Assembly: GCF_031456545.1 (NCBI RefSeq)
Contig: NZ_JAVDUV010000002.1
Span: 806,001 to 870,000 of the forward strand
DNA: 64,000 nucleotides
Direction: 5' to 3'
Origin: Agromyces sp. 3263
GTDB taxonomy: Bacteria > Actinomycetota > Actinomycetes > Actinomycetales > Microbacteriaceae
Under the pieces are notes generated by a model that did no database searches, was not told where the DNA came from, and was given only the letters and a program-made list of their open reading frames with translations. The stretch's first letter is position 1; every line of letters starts with the position of its first letter. This document shows positions 24,208 through 31,816 of the stretch, in pieces. The translations under genes and the position numbers were made by a program.

Positions 24208-25199
24208 GAGGTCTCCTCCCTGGCGGCGGGCGTGAAGGCGGGCCGCGGCGTGCGTGACCGGGAACGGCCGCCGGCCCCGAGGATGCGGGGGTCGAGGAGC
24301 GGGTACACGAGGTCGACGAGCAGGTTCGCGATGACGAACGCCGCCGCGGCGAACAGCACGATGCCCTGCACGACGGGCACGTCCTGCTGTTGCACGGCGC
24401 CCGAGGTGACCCGGCCGAGTCCCGGCCGGGAGAAGACCGTCTCGGTGACGACCGTTCCCGACAGCAGCTGGCCGACGATCAGCCCGGTGATCGTGAGGGC
24501 GGGCAGCGCGGCGTTCTTCAGCGCATGCCCGAGGTGCACGCGGGCGCGATCGGCGCCCTTCGCCCATGCGGTGTCGACGTACGGCTCTGACAGCGTGGTG
24601 GCGAGGCTCTTCGACAGCAGCTGGGCGATCATCGCCCCGGTCGGCAGCGCGAGCGCGATCGCCGGGAGCACGATCGACGCCGGTCCCCGGTCTCCCACCG
24701 CCGGGAAGATCGGCAGGCTGAACGAGAACCACTGGATGAGCATCAGCCCGAACCAGAACGCCGGGATCGCGACGCCGAGCGGGGGCAGTCCGAGCAGCAC
24801 GTTCGCGAGCCACCCGCGGCGGGTGTAGTTCGCGAGGATCGCGAGGCCGGCCCCGAACACGACGGCGAGCATGAGCGCCGCCGACGCGATCGCCGCCGTG
24901 GGCGGGATGGCCTCGCCGATGACCTCGGTGACGGGCCGGCCGCTCACGAGCGAGCGTCCGAGGTCGCCGTGCAGCGCGGCGGCGAGCTGGTCGAGGTACT
25001 GCACGAGGAGGGGCCGGTCGAGGCCGTACTGCGCGCGCAGCGCGTCGAGCTGCTCGGGACTGACGTCGTTCGCGTCGGCTCCGGCCAGCAGCGACACCGG
25101 GTCGCCGGGCAGTGCGTAGAGCACGAGGAACGCCACGGTGTACGCGGCCCAGAGCACCCCCACCGCCTGCAGGAGCCGGATGCCGAGATACCTCACCAT
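24204..25199 (-). CDS. Peptide ABC transporter permease (DppB type)
   Basis: 331 residues. MVRYLGIRLLQAVGVLWAAYTVAFLVLYALPGDP is the classic DppB start, followed by LDALRAQYGLDRPLLVQYLDQLAAALHGDLGRSL, five further membrane helices and the EAA-loop YVDTAWAKGADRARVHLGHALKNAALP. It pairs with the DppC-type permease. Its ATG is buried in the last codons of a 37-codon frame that ends at 25193, implying coupled translation. Three internal Met and no Cys. Confidence 0.93.
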   Translation of the reverse strand: MVRYLGIRLLQAVGVLWAAYTVAFLVLYALPGDPVSLLAGADANDVSPEQLDALRAQYGLDRPLLVQYLDQLAAALHGDLGRSLVSGRPVTEVIGEAIPPTAAIASAALMLAVVFGAGLAILANYTRRGWLANVLLGLPPLGVAIPAFWFGLMLIQWFSFSLPIFPAVGDRGPASIVLPAIALALPTGAMIAQLLSKSLATTLSEPYVDTAWAKGADRARVHLGHALKNAALPALTITGLIVGQLLSGTVVTETVFSRPGLGRVTSGAVQQQDVPVVQGIVLFAAAAFVIANLLVDLVYPLLDPRILGAGGRSRSRTPRPAFTPAAREETS

Positions 25200-25306
25200 G
25201 GTCGCGGTCCCCCGCCCTGCGCGCCCGTCACCGTCTGCGCCGGCGACGCCGCCGTCGCGCCCTCGAGCTCGGGTGCGGGTTGGGTGATCTCGGTGGTCGA
25301 CGTCAC
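25193..25306 (-). CDS. 37-residue leader reading frame overlapping the permease start
   Basis: GTG 25306 has GGGAG 5 bases upstream, a better site than the permease itself has. The frame (VTSTTEITQPAPELEGATAA...) ends with TGA at 25193-25195, 4 bases inside the permease gene (ATGGTGA overlap). It is Thr/Ala/Pro-rich, has no Met or Cys and no membrane helix. It could be a coupling leader peptide that lets ribosomes reinitiate on dppB. It could also mean that the real transcript simply has a permissive start. Confidence 0.5.
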   Translation of the reverse strand: MTSTTEITQPAPELEGATAASPAQTVTGAQGGGPRPW

Positions 25307-25545
25307 GGGGTCTCCCTCTTCACGTGGTGGTCGGGTGCGGTCGGCACCACTGTTTCGCCGGCTCGGAGCGTGCCGCAAACGTCGTCACGCCGCGTGACGC
25401 ACCGTGAAGCGATGTGGCGATTGCGACGGCGGATGACGCGCCGAATCGGTCGCCCGAAGGCGCCGGATGAAGGGATGTTGCGATCGGCGGCGTCCTGTGA
25501 CGAAGCCTGTTGCACGGCTGCCCGGCCCCGCCGAGAGTGGCCGCT
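25307..25545. promoter_or_regulatory. Divergent control region with a perfect 17-base dyad
   Basis: This 239-base region drives the peptide-ABC operon leftward and the monooxygenase operon rightward. At 25383-25399 is CGTCACGCCGCGTGACG, with two 8-bp arms around a single central C. Related GTCAC/GTGAC elements lie at 38126 and 42935. A TTGCGA(T)CGGCGG element occurs twice (25421-25432 and 25478-25490), and GTTGCGATCGGCGGC (25477-25491) recurs with one mismatch on the minus strand at 42679-42693. Confidence 0.6.
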
Positions 25546-26736
25546 ATGACACGACGAACCACCATCGCCCTCGCCCTCGACGGCGCCGGCTGGCACCCGG
25601 CCGCGTGGCGCGACCCCTCGGCCCGGCCGGCCGAGCTGTTCAGCCCCGGCTACTGGATCGAGCTCGCACGCACGGCCGAACGCGCCGGCGTCGACTTCCT
25701 CACCATCGAGGACGCCCTCGGCGTGCAGTCCTCCTCGTTCTGGGGCGTCGACGACCGTGTCGACCAGGTGCGCGGCCGGCCCGACGCGCTGCTCATCGCC
25801 TCCCTCATCGCGCCGTCCACGAGCCGGATCGGGCTCGTGCCCACGGTGACCACGACCCATACCGAGCCGTTCCACGTCGCGACCGGCCTGCAGACGCTCG
25901 ACTTCGCGAGCCGCGGCCGGGCCGGCTGGCGGGTGCAGGTGTCGGGGGCGGCGCACGAGGCCCGCCACTTCGGCCGGCGCGAGATCGCCCCGCTCGACCA
26001 CGACGCCGTGCGCCGCGGCGACTCGGCCGTCGTGCGCGAGCTCTTCGACGAGGCGCGCGACGTCGTCGAGGTGGTGCGCCGGCTCTGGGACAGCTGGGAG
26101 GACGACGCGATCATCCGGGATGCCGCCACGGCCCGCTTCGTCGACCGCGACAAGCTGCACTACGCCGACTTCGAGGGCGAGCGCTTCTCGGTCAAGGGCC
26201 CCTCGATCACGCCGCGCTCCCCGCAGGGCCAGCCCCTCGTCACCGCGCTCGCGCACCAGACGATCCCCTACGAGCTCGCCGCGACGAGCGCCGACGTCGT
26301 CTTCGTCACGCCGCACGACGACGTGCAGGCGGCCTCGATCCTCGCCGAGGTGCGCGACGCCGAGTCCCGCGTCGGCCGGGAGGACCGGCCGCTCTCGGTG
26401 CTCGCCGACGCCGTCGTGCTCCTCGAAGCGACCCCCGCGGGTGCCGCCGCCGCGCTCGGACGGCTCGACGCGTGGCACGGCGCGCCCGCGGCATCCGACG
26501 CCCTCATCTTCGCGGGCACGCCCGAAGCACTGGTGGAGCAGATCGACGCGTGGACCGCGCTCGGCTACGACGGCGTCCGCCTGCGCCCCGCCCGCCTCAC
26601 CCGCGACCTCGACCAGCTCGCCGAGTGGGTGCTCCCCGCCTACGACCGAGCGGATGCCGCGGGCACGACCCTGCGCGAGCGCCTCGGCTTCGAGCGCCCC
26701 GCCAACCGCTACGCCGTGGAGGAGACCGCAGCATGA
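25546..26736 (+). CDS. Luciferase-like FMN-dependent monooxygenase 1
   Basis: 396 residues, LLM class TIM barrel. Marks: ELARTAERAGVDFLTIEDALGVQ, then RIGLVPTVTTTHTEPFHVATGLQTLDFASRGRAGWRVQVS, LWDSWEDDAIIRD and FSVKGPSITPRSPQGQP. It uses reduced FMN from a partner reductase to oxygenate a small organic (often sulfur or nitrogen) compound in the cytoplasm. There is no internal Met and no Cys in 396 residues. It is the first gene of a plus-strand operon whose members overlap (26733, 28093, 29406). The exact substrate is not determinable. Confidence 0.9.
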   Translation: MTRRTTIALALDGAGWHPAAWRDPSARPAELFSPGYWIELARTAERAGVDFLTIEDALGVQSSSFWGVDDRVDQVRGRPDALLIASLIAPSTSRIGLVPTVTTTHTEPFHVATGLQTLDFASRGRAGWRVQVSGAAHEARHFGRREIAPLDHDAVRRGDSAVVRELFDEARDVVEVVRRLWDSWEDDAIIRDAATARFVDRDKLHYADFEGERFSVKGPSITPRSPQGQPLVTALAHQTIPYELAATSADVVFVTPHDDVQAASILAEVRDAESRVGREDRPLSVLADAVVLLEATPAGAAAALGRLDAWHGAPAASDALIFAGTPEALVEQIDAWTALGYDGVRLRPARLTRDLDQLAEWVLPAYDRADAAGTTLRERLGFERPANRYAVEETAA

Positions 26737-28103
26737 GCACGACACCCCGCCAGGTGCACCTGGCCGCCCACTTCCCAGGCGTCAACAACACCACCGTGTG
26801 GAGCGACCCGCTGCAGCGCAGCCAGATCGACTTCAGCGCCTTCGAGCACTTCGCCCGCACCGCCGAGCGGGGCCGGTTCGACTACCTGTTCCTCGCCGAG
26901 GGGCTGCGGCTGCGCGAGCACAAGGGACTCATCCACGACCTGGACGTCGTCGGACGGCCGAACACCCTCGCGGTGCTCGCGGCCCTGGCCGCCGTGACCC
27001 GGCACATCGGGCTCGTGGGCACCCTGAGCGCCACGTTCAACGAGCCCTACGAGCTCGCACGCCAGCTCGCGACGCTCGACCACCTGTCGAACGGACGCGC
27101 CGGCTGGAACGTCGTGACGAGCTCGGACGCGTTCCACGGCGCGAACTTCCGCCGCGGCGGCTTCCTCGACCACGCCGACCGCTACACCCGGGCATCCGAG
27201 TTCGTCAGCCTCGCGAAGGAGCTGTGGGACAGCTGGTCGCCCGACGCGATCGTGGCCGACCGGGCGAGCGGACGGTTCCTCGCCGACGACGGGATCGAGC
27301 CGTTCGCGCACCGCGGTCCGCAGTTCGACGTGGCCGGCCGGTTCAACGTGCCGCGCAGCCCGCAGGGCTATCCGGTGATCGTGCAGGCGGGCGACTCGGC
27401 CGACGGCCGCGACTTCGCCGCCGAGCATGCCGAGGTCATCTTCTCGCGGCACAGCGCGTTCGAGGAGGCGCAGCAGTTCTACCGCGACGTGAAGGGCCGG
27501 CTCGCCGGCCGCGGCCGCACCGAGGACTCGCTGAAGATCCTGCCGGCCGTCACCTTCGCGCTCGGCGACACCGAGGCCGAGGCGGCCGAGCGCGCCCGCG
27601 AGGACGCGCTCGCGCAGGTCGGCCCGAAGACCGCCATCACCGTGCTCGAGCAGGTCTGGGGCGTCGACCTCTCCGACCGTGACCCCGACGGCCCGCTGCC
27701 GGAGTTCGACCCCGATCCCGATGCCTCGATCACCAAGGGCTGGGCGCCGCGCTACCCCAACGCCGTGCAGATCGCCCAGGGGTGGCGGGCACGGTCCGAG
27801 GCCGAGGGGCTCAGCATCCGCGAGCTCGTCATCGCGGTCGCGGGACGCCAGTCGTTCGTCGGCACGCCGGCCACCGTCGCCGCGGAGCTCGACCGCTACG
27901 TGCAGGAGCGGGCCACCGACGGGTTCGTCATCGTCGGCACCACGTCGCCGCACGGCCTCGACGAGTTCGTCGAGCGGGTCATCCCCGAGCTGCAGGACCG
28001 CGGCGTGTACCGCACCGAGTACGAGGAGGGCGCCACCCTGCGCCGCACGCTCGGACTCCCGGAGCCGACCGAGCTCGCCGAGGAGGTGCGTCGTGTCGGC
28101 TGA
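26733..28103 (+). CDS. NtaA/SnaA/DszA-family FMN-dependent monooxygenase 2
   Basis: 456 residues of the NtaA/SnaA/SoxA(DszA) branch of the LLM superfamily. Marks: FEHFARTAERGRFDYLFLAEGLRLREH, LVGTLSATFNEPYELARQLATLDHLSNGRAGWNVVTS, ASEFVSLAKELWDSWSPDAIVADRASG, FNVPRSPQGYPVIVQAGDSADGRDFAAEHAEVIFS. Family members act on sulfones, nitrilotriacetate, or in Bacillus YxeK on S-(2-succino)cysteine derivatives. No internal Met, no Cys. The start overlaps the previous stop (ATGA). With GNAT, M20D and ABC genes nearby, S-oxygenation of an N-acetyl S-substituted cysteine is a reasonable inference. Confidence 0.92.
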   Translation: MSTTPRQVHLAAHFPGVNNTTVWSDPLQRSQIDFSAFEHFARTAERGRFDYLFLAEGLRLREHKGLIHDLDVVGRPNTLAVLAALAAVTRHIGLVGTLSATFNEPYELARQLATLDHLSNGRAGWNVVTSSDAFHGANFRRGGFLDHADRYTRASEFVSLAKELWDSWSPDAIVADRASGRFLADDGIEPFAHRGPQFDVAGRFNVPRSPQGYPVIVQAGDSADGRDFAAEHAEVIFSRHSAFEEAQQFYRDVKGRLAGRGRTEDSLKILPAVTFALGDTEAEAAERAREDALAQVGPKTAITVLEQVWGVDLSDRDPDGPLPEFDPDPDASITKGWAPRYPNAVQIAQGWRARSEAEGLSIRELVIAVAGRQSFVGTPATVAAELDRYVQERATDGFVIVGTTSPHGLDEFVERVIPELQDRGVYRTEYEEGATLRRTLGLPEPTELAEEVRRVG

Positions 28104-29409
28104 GACGACGGATGCCGCGGGCCGAGGGTCGCTCGCGAGGCGCGTGCCGCTCGCGGTGCTCGACCTCGTGCCCATCGCGGCGGGTTCGACCGCCGGCGAG
28201 GCGCTGCGCAATTCGATCGACCTCGCCCGGCGAGCGGAGGCGTTCGGGTACGCGCGCTACTGGCTCGCCGAGCACCACCTGAATACGGGGGTCGCCGGAT
28301 CGGCGCCGCACACGCTGCTCGGCATCATCGCGGGCGCGACCGAGCACATCCGCGTCGGCACGGCCGCCACGATCCTCGGCAACTACGAGCCGCTGCAGGT
28401 CGCCGAGGCACTCGGCACGGTCGCGTCGATCTGGCCGGAGCGGGTCGACCTCGGGCTCGGGCGGTCGGGGTTCCCGCCACCGTCCGCGTCCGGCGAGGCG
28501 TCCGCCGCGCCGGGGGCGCCCGCGGCACCCGCGGCCCCGTCGGCAGCGGCATCCGGTGTCGAATCGAACCGCGTCGTCGACGGCCTCGTCGTGCCGCCGG
28601 TGCGCCCCTTCGCCTTCGATCGGGCGCGCTTCGCGCTGCAGGGCCGCCTGCTCGGGCGGGAGGCCGGCGACGCCGCGCGCTTCGCCGACAGCGTCGACGA
28701 CCTGCTCGCGTTCTTCGGCGGCGGCTACGTCGGCGACGGCATCCCCGTGACCGTGCAGCCCGCCGAGGGCAGTGGCGTGCAGGTGTGGATCCACGGCTCG
28801 ACGGCGGGCGAGAGCGCCCGCATCGCCGGCCGCCTGGGCCTGCGGTACGGCGCCAACTACCACGTCGCCCCCAGCGGCGTGATCGAGTCGCTCGCCGAGT
28901 ACCGCGCGCACTTCCGGCCGTCCGCCGAGCTCGATCGCCCGCACACCATCGTGTCGGTCGACGTGGTCGTCGCGGAGACGGATGCCGAGGCACGGCGCCT
29001 GGCCGCCGGCTACGCCGAGTGGGTGCTCTCCATCCGCGAGGGACAGGGCGCGGTGCCGTACCCGAGCCCCGACCATGCCCTGCCCGACGCCGAGCTCGGA
29101 GCCATCGAGCGCGCCGCCGTGCAGGACCGGCTCGACACCCGCTTCGTCGGCTCGCCCGAGACCGTCGTCGGCCTGCTCGAGACGCTGCAGCGCGTCACGG
29201 GCGCCGACGAGCTGCTCGTCACGACCATCACCCACGACCACGAGGCGCGGGTCGCGTCGTACCGGCTGCTCGCGGAGGCGTGGTCGCGGTCGGATGCCGC
29301 GGGCGACGGCGGTGGCGCGGGCGAATCCCCCGTGGATACGGACGCGGACGCTGGCACCGCCCACACCGACGCCGACTCGGACGCCGACTCGATCCTCGCG
29401 AGCGCATGA
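28093..29409 (+). CDS. Luciferase-like FMN-dependent monooxygenase 3 (GTG start)
   Basis: 438 residues, LLM class with N-terminal marks VPLAVLDLVPIAAGSTAGEALRNSIDLARRAEAFGYARYWLAEHHLN and RVGTAATILGNYEPLQVAEALGTVASIWPERVDLGLGRSG. It resembles the MsnO8-like LLMs. GTG 28093 has AGGAGG 6 bases upstream and lies inside the end of the previous gene. An Ala/Pro/Ser insert (about residues 136-155) and an Asp-rich tail (DTDADAGTAHTDADSDADS) are unusual. No internal Met, no Cys. It ends in an ATGA overlap with the amidohydrolase. Confidence 0.9.
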   Translation: MSAETTDAAGRGSLARRVPLAVLDLVPIAAGSTAGEALRNSIDLARRAEAFGYARYWLAEHHLNTGVAGSAPHTLLGIIAGATEHIRVGTAATILGNYEPLQVAEALGTVASIWPERVDLGLGRSGFPPPSASGEASAAPGAPAAPAAPSAAASGVESNRVVDGLVVPPVRPFAFDRARFALQGRLLGREAGDAARFADSVDDLLAFFGGGYVGDGIPVTVQPAEGSGVQVWIHGSTAGESARIAGRLGLRYGANYHVAPSGVIESLAEYRAHFRPSAELDRPHTIVSVDVVVAETDAEARRLAAGYAEWVLSIREGQGAVPYPSPDHALPDAELGAIERAAVQDRLDTRFVGSPETVVGLLETLQRVTGADELLVTTITHDHEARVASYRLLAEAWSRSDAAGDGGGAGESPVDTDADAGTAHTDADSDADSILASA

Positions 29410-30776
29410 CGGGGGGCGCCGCCGCGCACGGCATCCGCGTGGGTGCGGCGCCCACCCGGCCGAGCTCGCTGTTCCTCGACTCGGCGGCGGCCGAGGCGGA
29501 GCGGCGGGCGGCCGTCGCCGCGCCGATCGTCTCGTCGCACGCGGGAGCGCCCGAGCACGTGCGAGCGGCGATCGGCGCGGCGGTCGACCGAGCGGCGCCC
29601 GCGCTCGGCGACCTCGCCGCGCGCATCTTCGAGCTCGCCGAGCCCGGGTTCGCCGAGTCGGCGAGCGTGGCGGCGATCCGGGACCTGCTGGCGTGCGAGG
29701 GCCTCGACGCCGAGGTCGGCGTGCACGGCCTCCCGACGGCGTTCCTCGCCGAGGCGCCCGGCACGAGCGACGGCCCCACCGTGGTGCTGCTGGCCGAGTA
29801 CGACGCGCTCCCGGGCGTCGGGCACGCCTGCGGCCACCAGCTCATCGCCGCGGCCTCCGTCGGCGCCTTCCTCGCCCTCGCCGACGCCCGACGCGCGCTG
29901 CCGCCCGGCACGCTGCCCGGCCGGATCCTGCTCATGGGCACGCCCGCCGAGGAGGGCGGCAACGGCAAGGAGCTGCTCGCCCGGGCCGGCGCGTTCGACG
30001 GCGTCGACGCGGCCGTGATGGCGCATCCGTTCGGCGCCGACGTCGCCGATCCGCCGTTCATCGGTCGCCGCATCGTGCGGATCGTCTACCACGGGGTCGC
30101 CGCGCACGCGTCGGCGGCACCGTGGCAGGGCCGCAACGCGCTCGACGCGGCCACGCTGCACTACCAGGCGATCGGCTTGCTGCGGCAGCACCTCGCACCG
30201 GGCGATCGCATCCACGGCGTGTTCGTCGACGGCGGCGAGCGCCCCAACGTCGTGCCCGAGCGCGCGGAGCTCGAGTACTACGTGCGCTCGCACGCCGCGG
30301 ACACGCTCCGCGAGCTGTCGGCTCGGGTGGACGACGTCGCGCACGGCATCGCGTTGGCCACCGGCACGGGCGTCGAGGTGACCTGGGATCCGCAGCCGTT
30401 CAGCCTGCCGATCCGGCACAATGCCCCGCTCGCAGCACGGTGGGCGCTGGCGCAGGGCGAACGGGGGCGCATCGTGCGGCGGGCGGCCGACGCGCCGTCC
30501 CATCAGTCGGCGTCGACCGACTTCGGCAACGTGAGCGTGCGGGTGCCGGGCATCCACCCCGTGATCCGGGTCGCACCGCCCGACGTCAGCCTGCACACGC
30601 GCGAGTTCGCCGCGTATGCCGGCGCACCGGAGGCGATCACGGCCGTGACGGATGCCGCGTACGGCCTCGCGACGACGCTTGCCGACGTCCTCGTCGACGA
30701 CGGGCTGCTGGCCGCCGTGCGCGCCGACTTCGCGGCGCAGGGCGGCGTGCTGGACGTCGAGGGCTACTTCGCCTGA
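29406..30776 (+). CDS. M20D amidohydrolase (AbgB/HipO/YxeP-like)
   Basis: 456 residues. M20D metal site: GHACGH with C142 as the metal-binding Cys, EEGGNGK region after it, AHPFGADVAD and the late HQSASTDFGNVS motif; AVMAHPF and LLMGTPAEEGG are conserved family phrases. Such enzymes remove N-acetyl groups from amino acids, including the final step in S-(2-succino)cysteine breakdown (YxeP). It has only two Cys (one is the catalytic ligand) and two internal Met. The last gene of the monooxygenase operon; its end overlaps the convergent GNAT by 13 bases. Confidence 0.92.
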   Translation: MTGGAAAHGIRVGAAPTRPSSLFLDSAAAEAERRAAVAAPIVSSHAGAPEHVRAAIGAAVDRAAPALGDLAARIFELAEPGFAESASVAAIRDLLACEGLDAEVGVHGLPTAFLAEAPGTSDGPTVVLLAEYDALPGVGHACGHQLIAAASVGAFLALADARRALPPGTLPGRILLMGTPAEEGGNGKELLARAGAFDGVDAAVMAHPFGADVADPPFIGRRIVRIVYHGVAAHASAAPWQGRNALDAATLHYQAIGLLRQHLAPGDRIHGVFVDGGERPNVVPERAELEYYVRSHAADTLRELSARVDDVAHGIALATGTGVEVTWDPQPFSLPIRHNAPLAARWALAQGERGRIVRRAADAPSHQSASTDFGNVSVRVPGIHPVIRVAPPDVSLHTREFAAYAGAPEAITAVTDAAYGLATTLADVLVDDGLLAAVRADFAAQGGVLDVEGYFA

Positions 30777-31303
30777 CTCCCCGGCGTCGACGCCCCCATC
30801 TCGGGACGGGCGCGACGCACCATGCGGATCTCGCGGACGCCCTCGTCGACCTGCGCCACGCCGTCGGGGACGAAGCCGTGCTTCCGATAGAACGCCTGCG
30901 CGCGCGGGTTCGGGTCGGCGACCCAGAGCGCGGCGGACTCGCGCGGGTCGATCACCGCGTCGAGCAGGGCGGCGCCGGCACCCGATCCGTGCTCGGCTGC
31001 GATGACGTAGAGCACGGAGAGGTGGCTGGTCCAGCCCGGCTCGGGCGGATCCGGCGGACCGGCGAGCGCGACCCCGATCAGCTCGCCGTCGCGTTCGGCC
31101 ACGGCGGCGCGGCTCGCGCGGTAGCGCTCATCGGTCAGCACGGCGACCCAGAACCGCTCCCGGAACCCGATCAGACCGGGGTCGTCGAGCACCTCGTCGC
31201 GCATGAGCCCGCGATACGTCTCCTGCCACGACCGCACGAGCACGCGCGCCATACCGGCGGCGTCCTCGACGCGGGCCGCACGTACCGCCAACGGGGAGTC
31301 CAT
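30764..31303 (-). CDS. GNAT family N-acetyltransferase
   Basis: 179 residues. The GNAT fold is seen in LAVRAARVEDAAGMARVLVRSWQETYRGLM, the beta-4 LSVLYVIAAEHGSGAGAALLDAVI acetyl-CoA loop (degenerate Q/R-x-x-G-x-G/A), and NPRAQAFYRKHGFVPDG. It is probably cytoplasmic and acetylates a small amine. It has four internal Met, unlike the sulfur-poor genes next door, so it likely belongs with the molybdoenzyme pair upstream (51-base gap) rather than with the island. Confidence 0.88.
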   Translation of the reverse strand: MDSPLAVRAARVEDAAGMARVLVRSWQETYRGLMRDEVLDDPGLIGFRERFWVAVLTDERYRASRAAVAERDGELIGVALAGPPDPPEPGWTSHLSVLYVIAAEHGSGAGAALLDAVIDPRESAALWVADPNPRAQAFYRKHGFVPDGVAQVDEGVREIRMVRRARPEMGASTPGSQAK

Positions 31304-31354
31304 GGCCAGACCCTACCGACTCCGGCGCTCGACGGGGACGCCGCGCGGCATCCG

Positions 31355-31816
31355 TCAGCTCGCGGCGATGAGCGCCTGCGGCGCAGCCTGCTTCATGCGC
31401 GTCTGCAGCCAGTGGAGCTGCACGTCCACCTCCTGCTGGCAGGTGTTCACGACCCCGAGGAGCTCCTCGTCGCGCAGCGCCTCGGCGGCCTGCTTCACCA
31501 TCGTCCAGGTGACCTCGGCGAGGCTCGCGAGCAGGTAGAGGTCCTGCAGGTCGCGCAGCAGGCCGAGCGGTCCGGTGCGCGTCGTGCGGAGGCCGTCGGC
31601 GTGCAGCCGTTCGGGCTCGTCGTCGCTCGGCGCCGCGCCATACCGCTCGACGATCGGCGCGAGCTGCTCGCGGTGCCCGTCGCACTGCTCGGCGAGCGTG
31701 AGGCACAGGAGGTGCACGTCGGGTTCGTCCCCGTGGCCCTCGGCGACCTGGCGGAACGACTCGGCCAGGGTGCGCTCCGACTCCCGGAGCAGTGACAGGT
31801 ACACGGGAAGCTTCAT
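31355..31816 (-). CDS. Ferritin-like helical protein beside the molybdoenzyme
   Basis: 153 residues, all helical. It contains LPVYLSLLRESERTLAESFRQVAEGHGDEPDVHLLCLTLAEQCDGHREQLAPIV and LYLLASLAEVTWTMVKQAAEALRDEELLGVVNTCQQEVDVQLHWLQTRMKQ, with E/H pairs spaced as in four-helix bundles. I recognise it as ferritin-like by pattern only. Its ATG overlaps the stop of the molybdopterin oxidoreductase (31813-31816), so both are made together, and it probably serves that enzyme (electron transfer, metal or protection). Function not established. Confidence 0.7.
   Translation of the reverse strand: MKLPVYLSLLRESERTLAESFRQVAEGHGDEPDVHLLCLTLAEQCDGHREQLAPIVERYGAAPSDDEPERLHADGLRTTRTGPLGLLRDLQDLYLLASLAEVTWTMVKQAAEALRDEELLGVVNTCQQEVDVQLHWLQTRMKQAAPQALIAAS

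Noticed and set aside
28785-30776. Longer start (663 residues) for the M20D amidohydrolase
   Set aside because: The extra part is the shadow of LLM 3; ATG 29406 overlaps the previous stop and the domain begins soon after.
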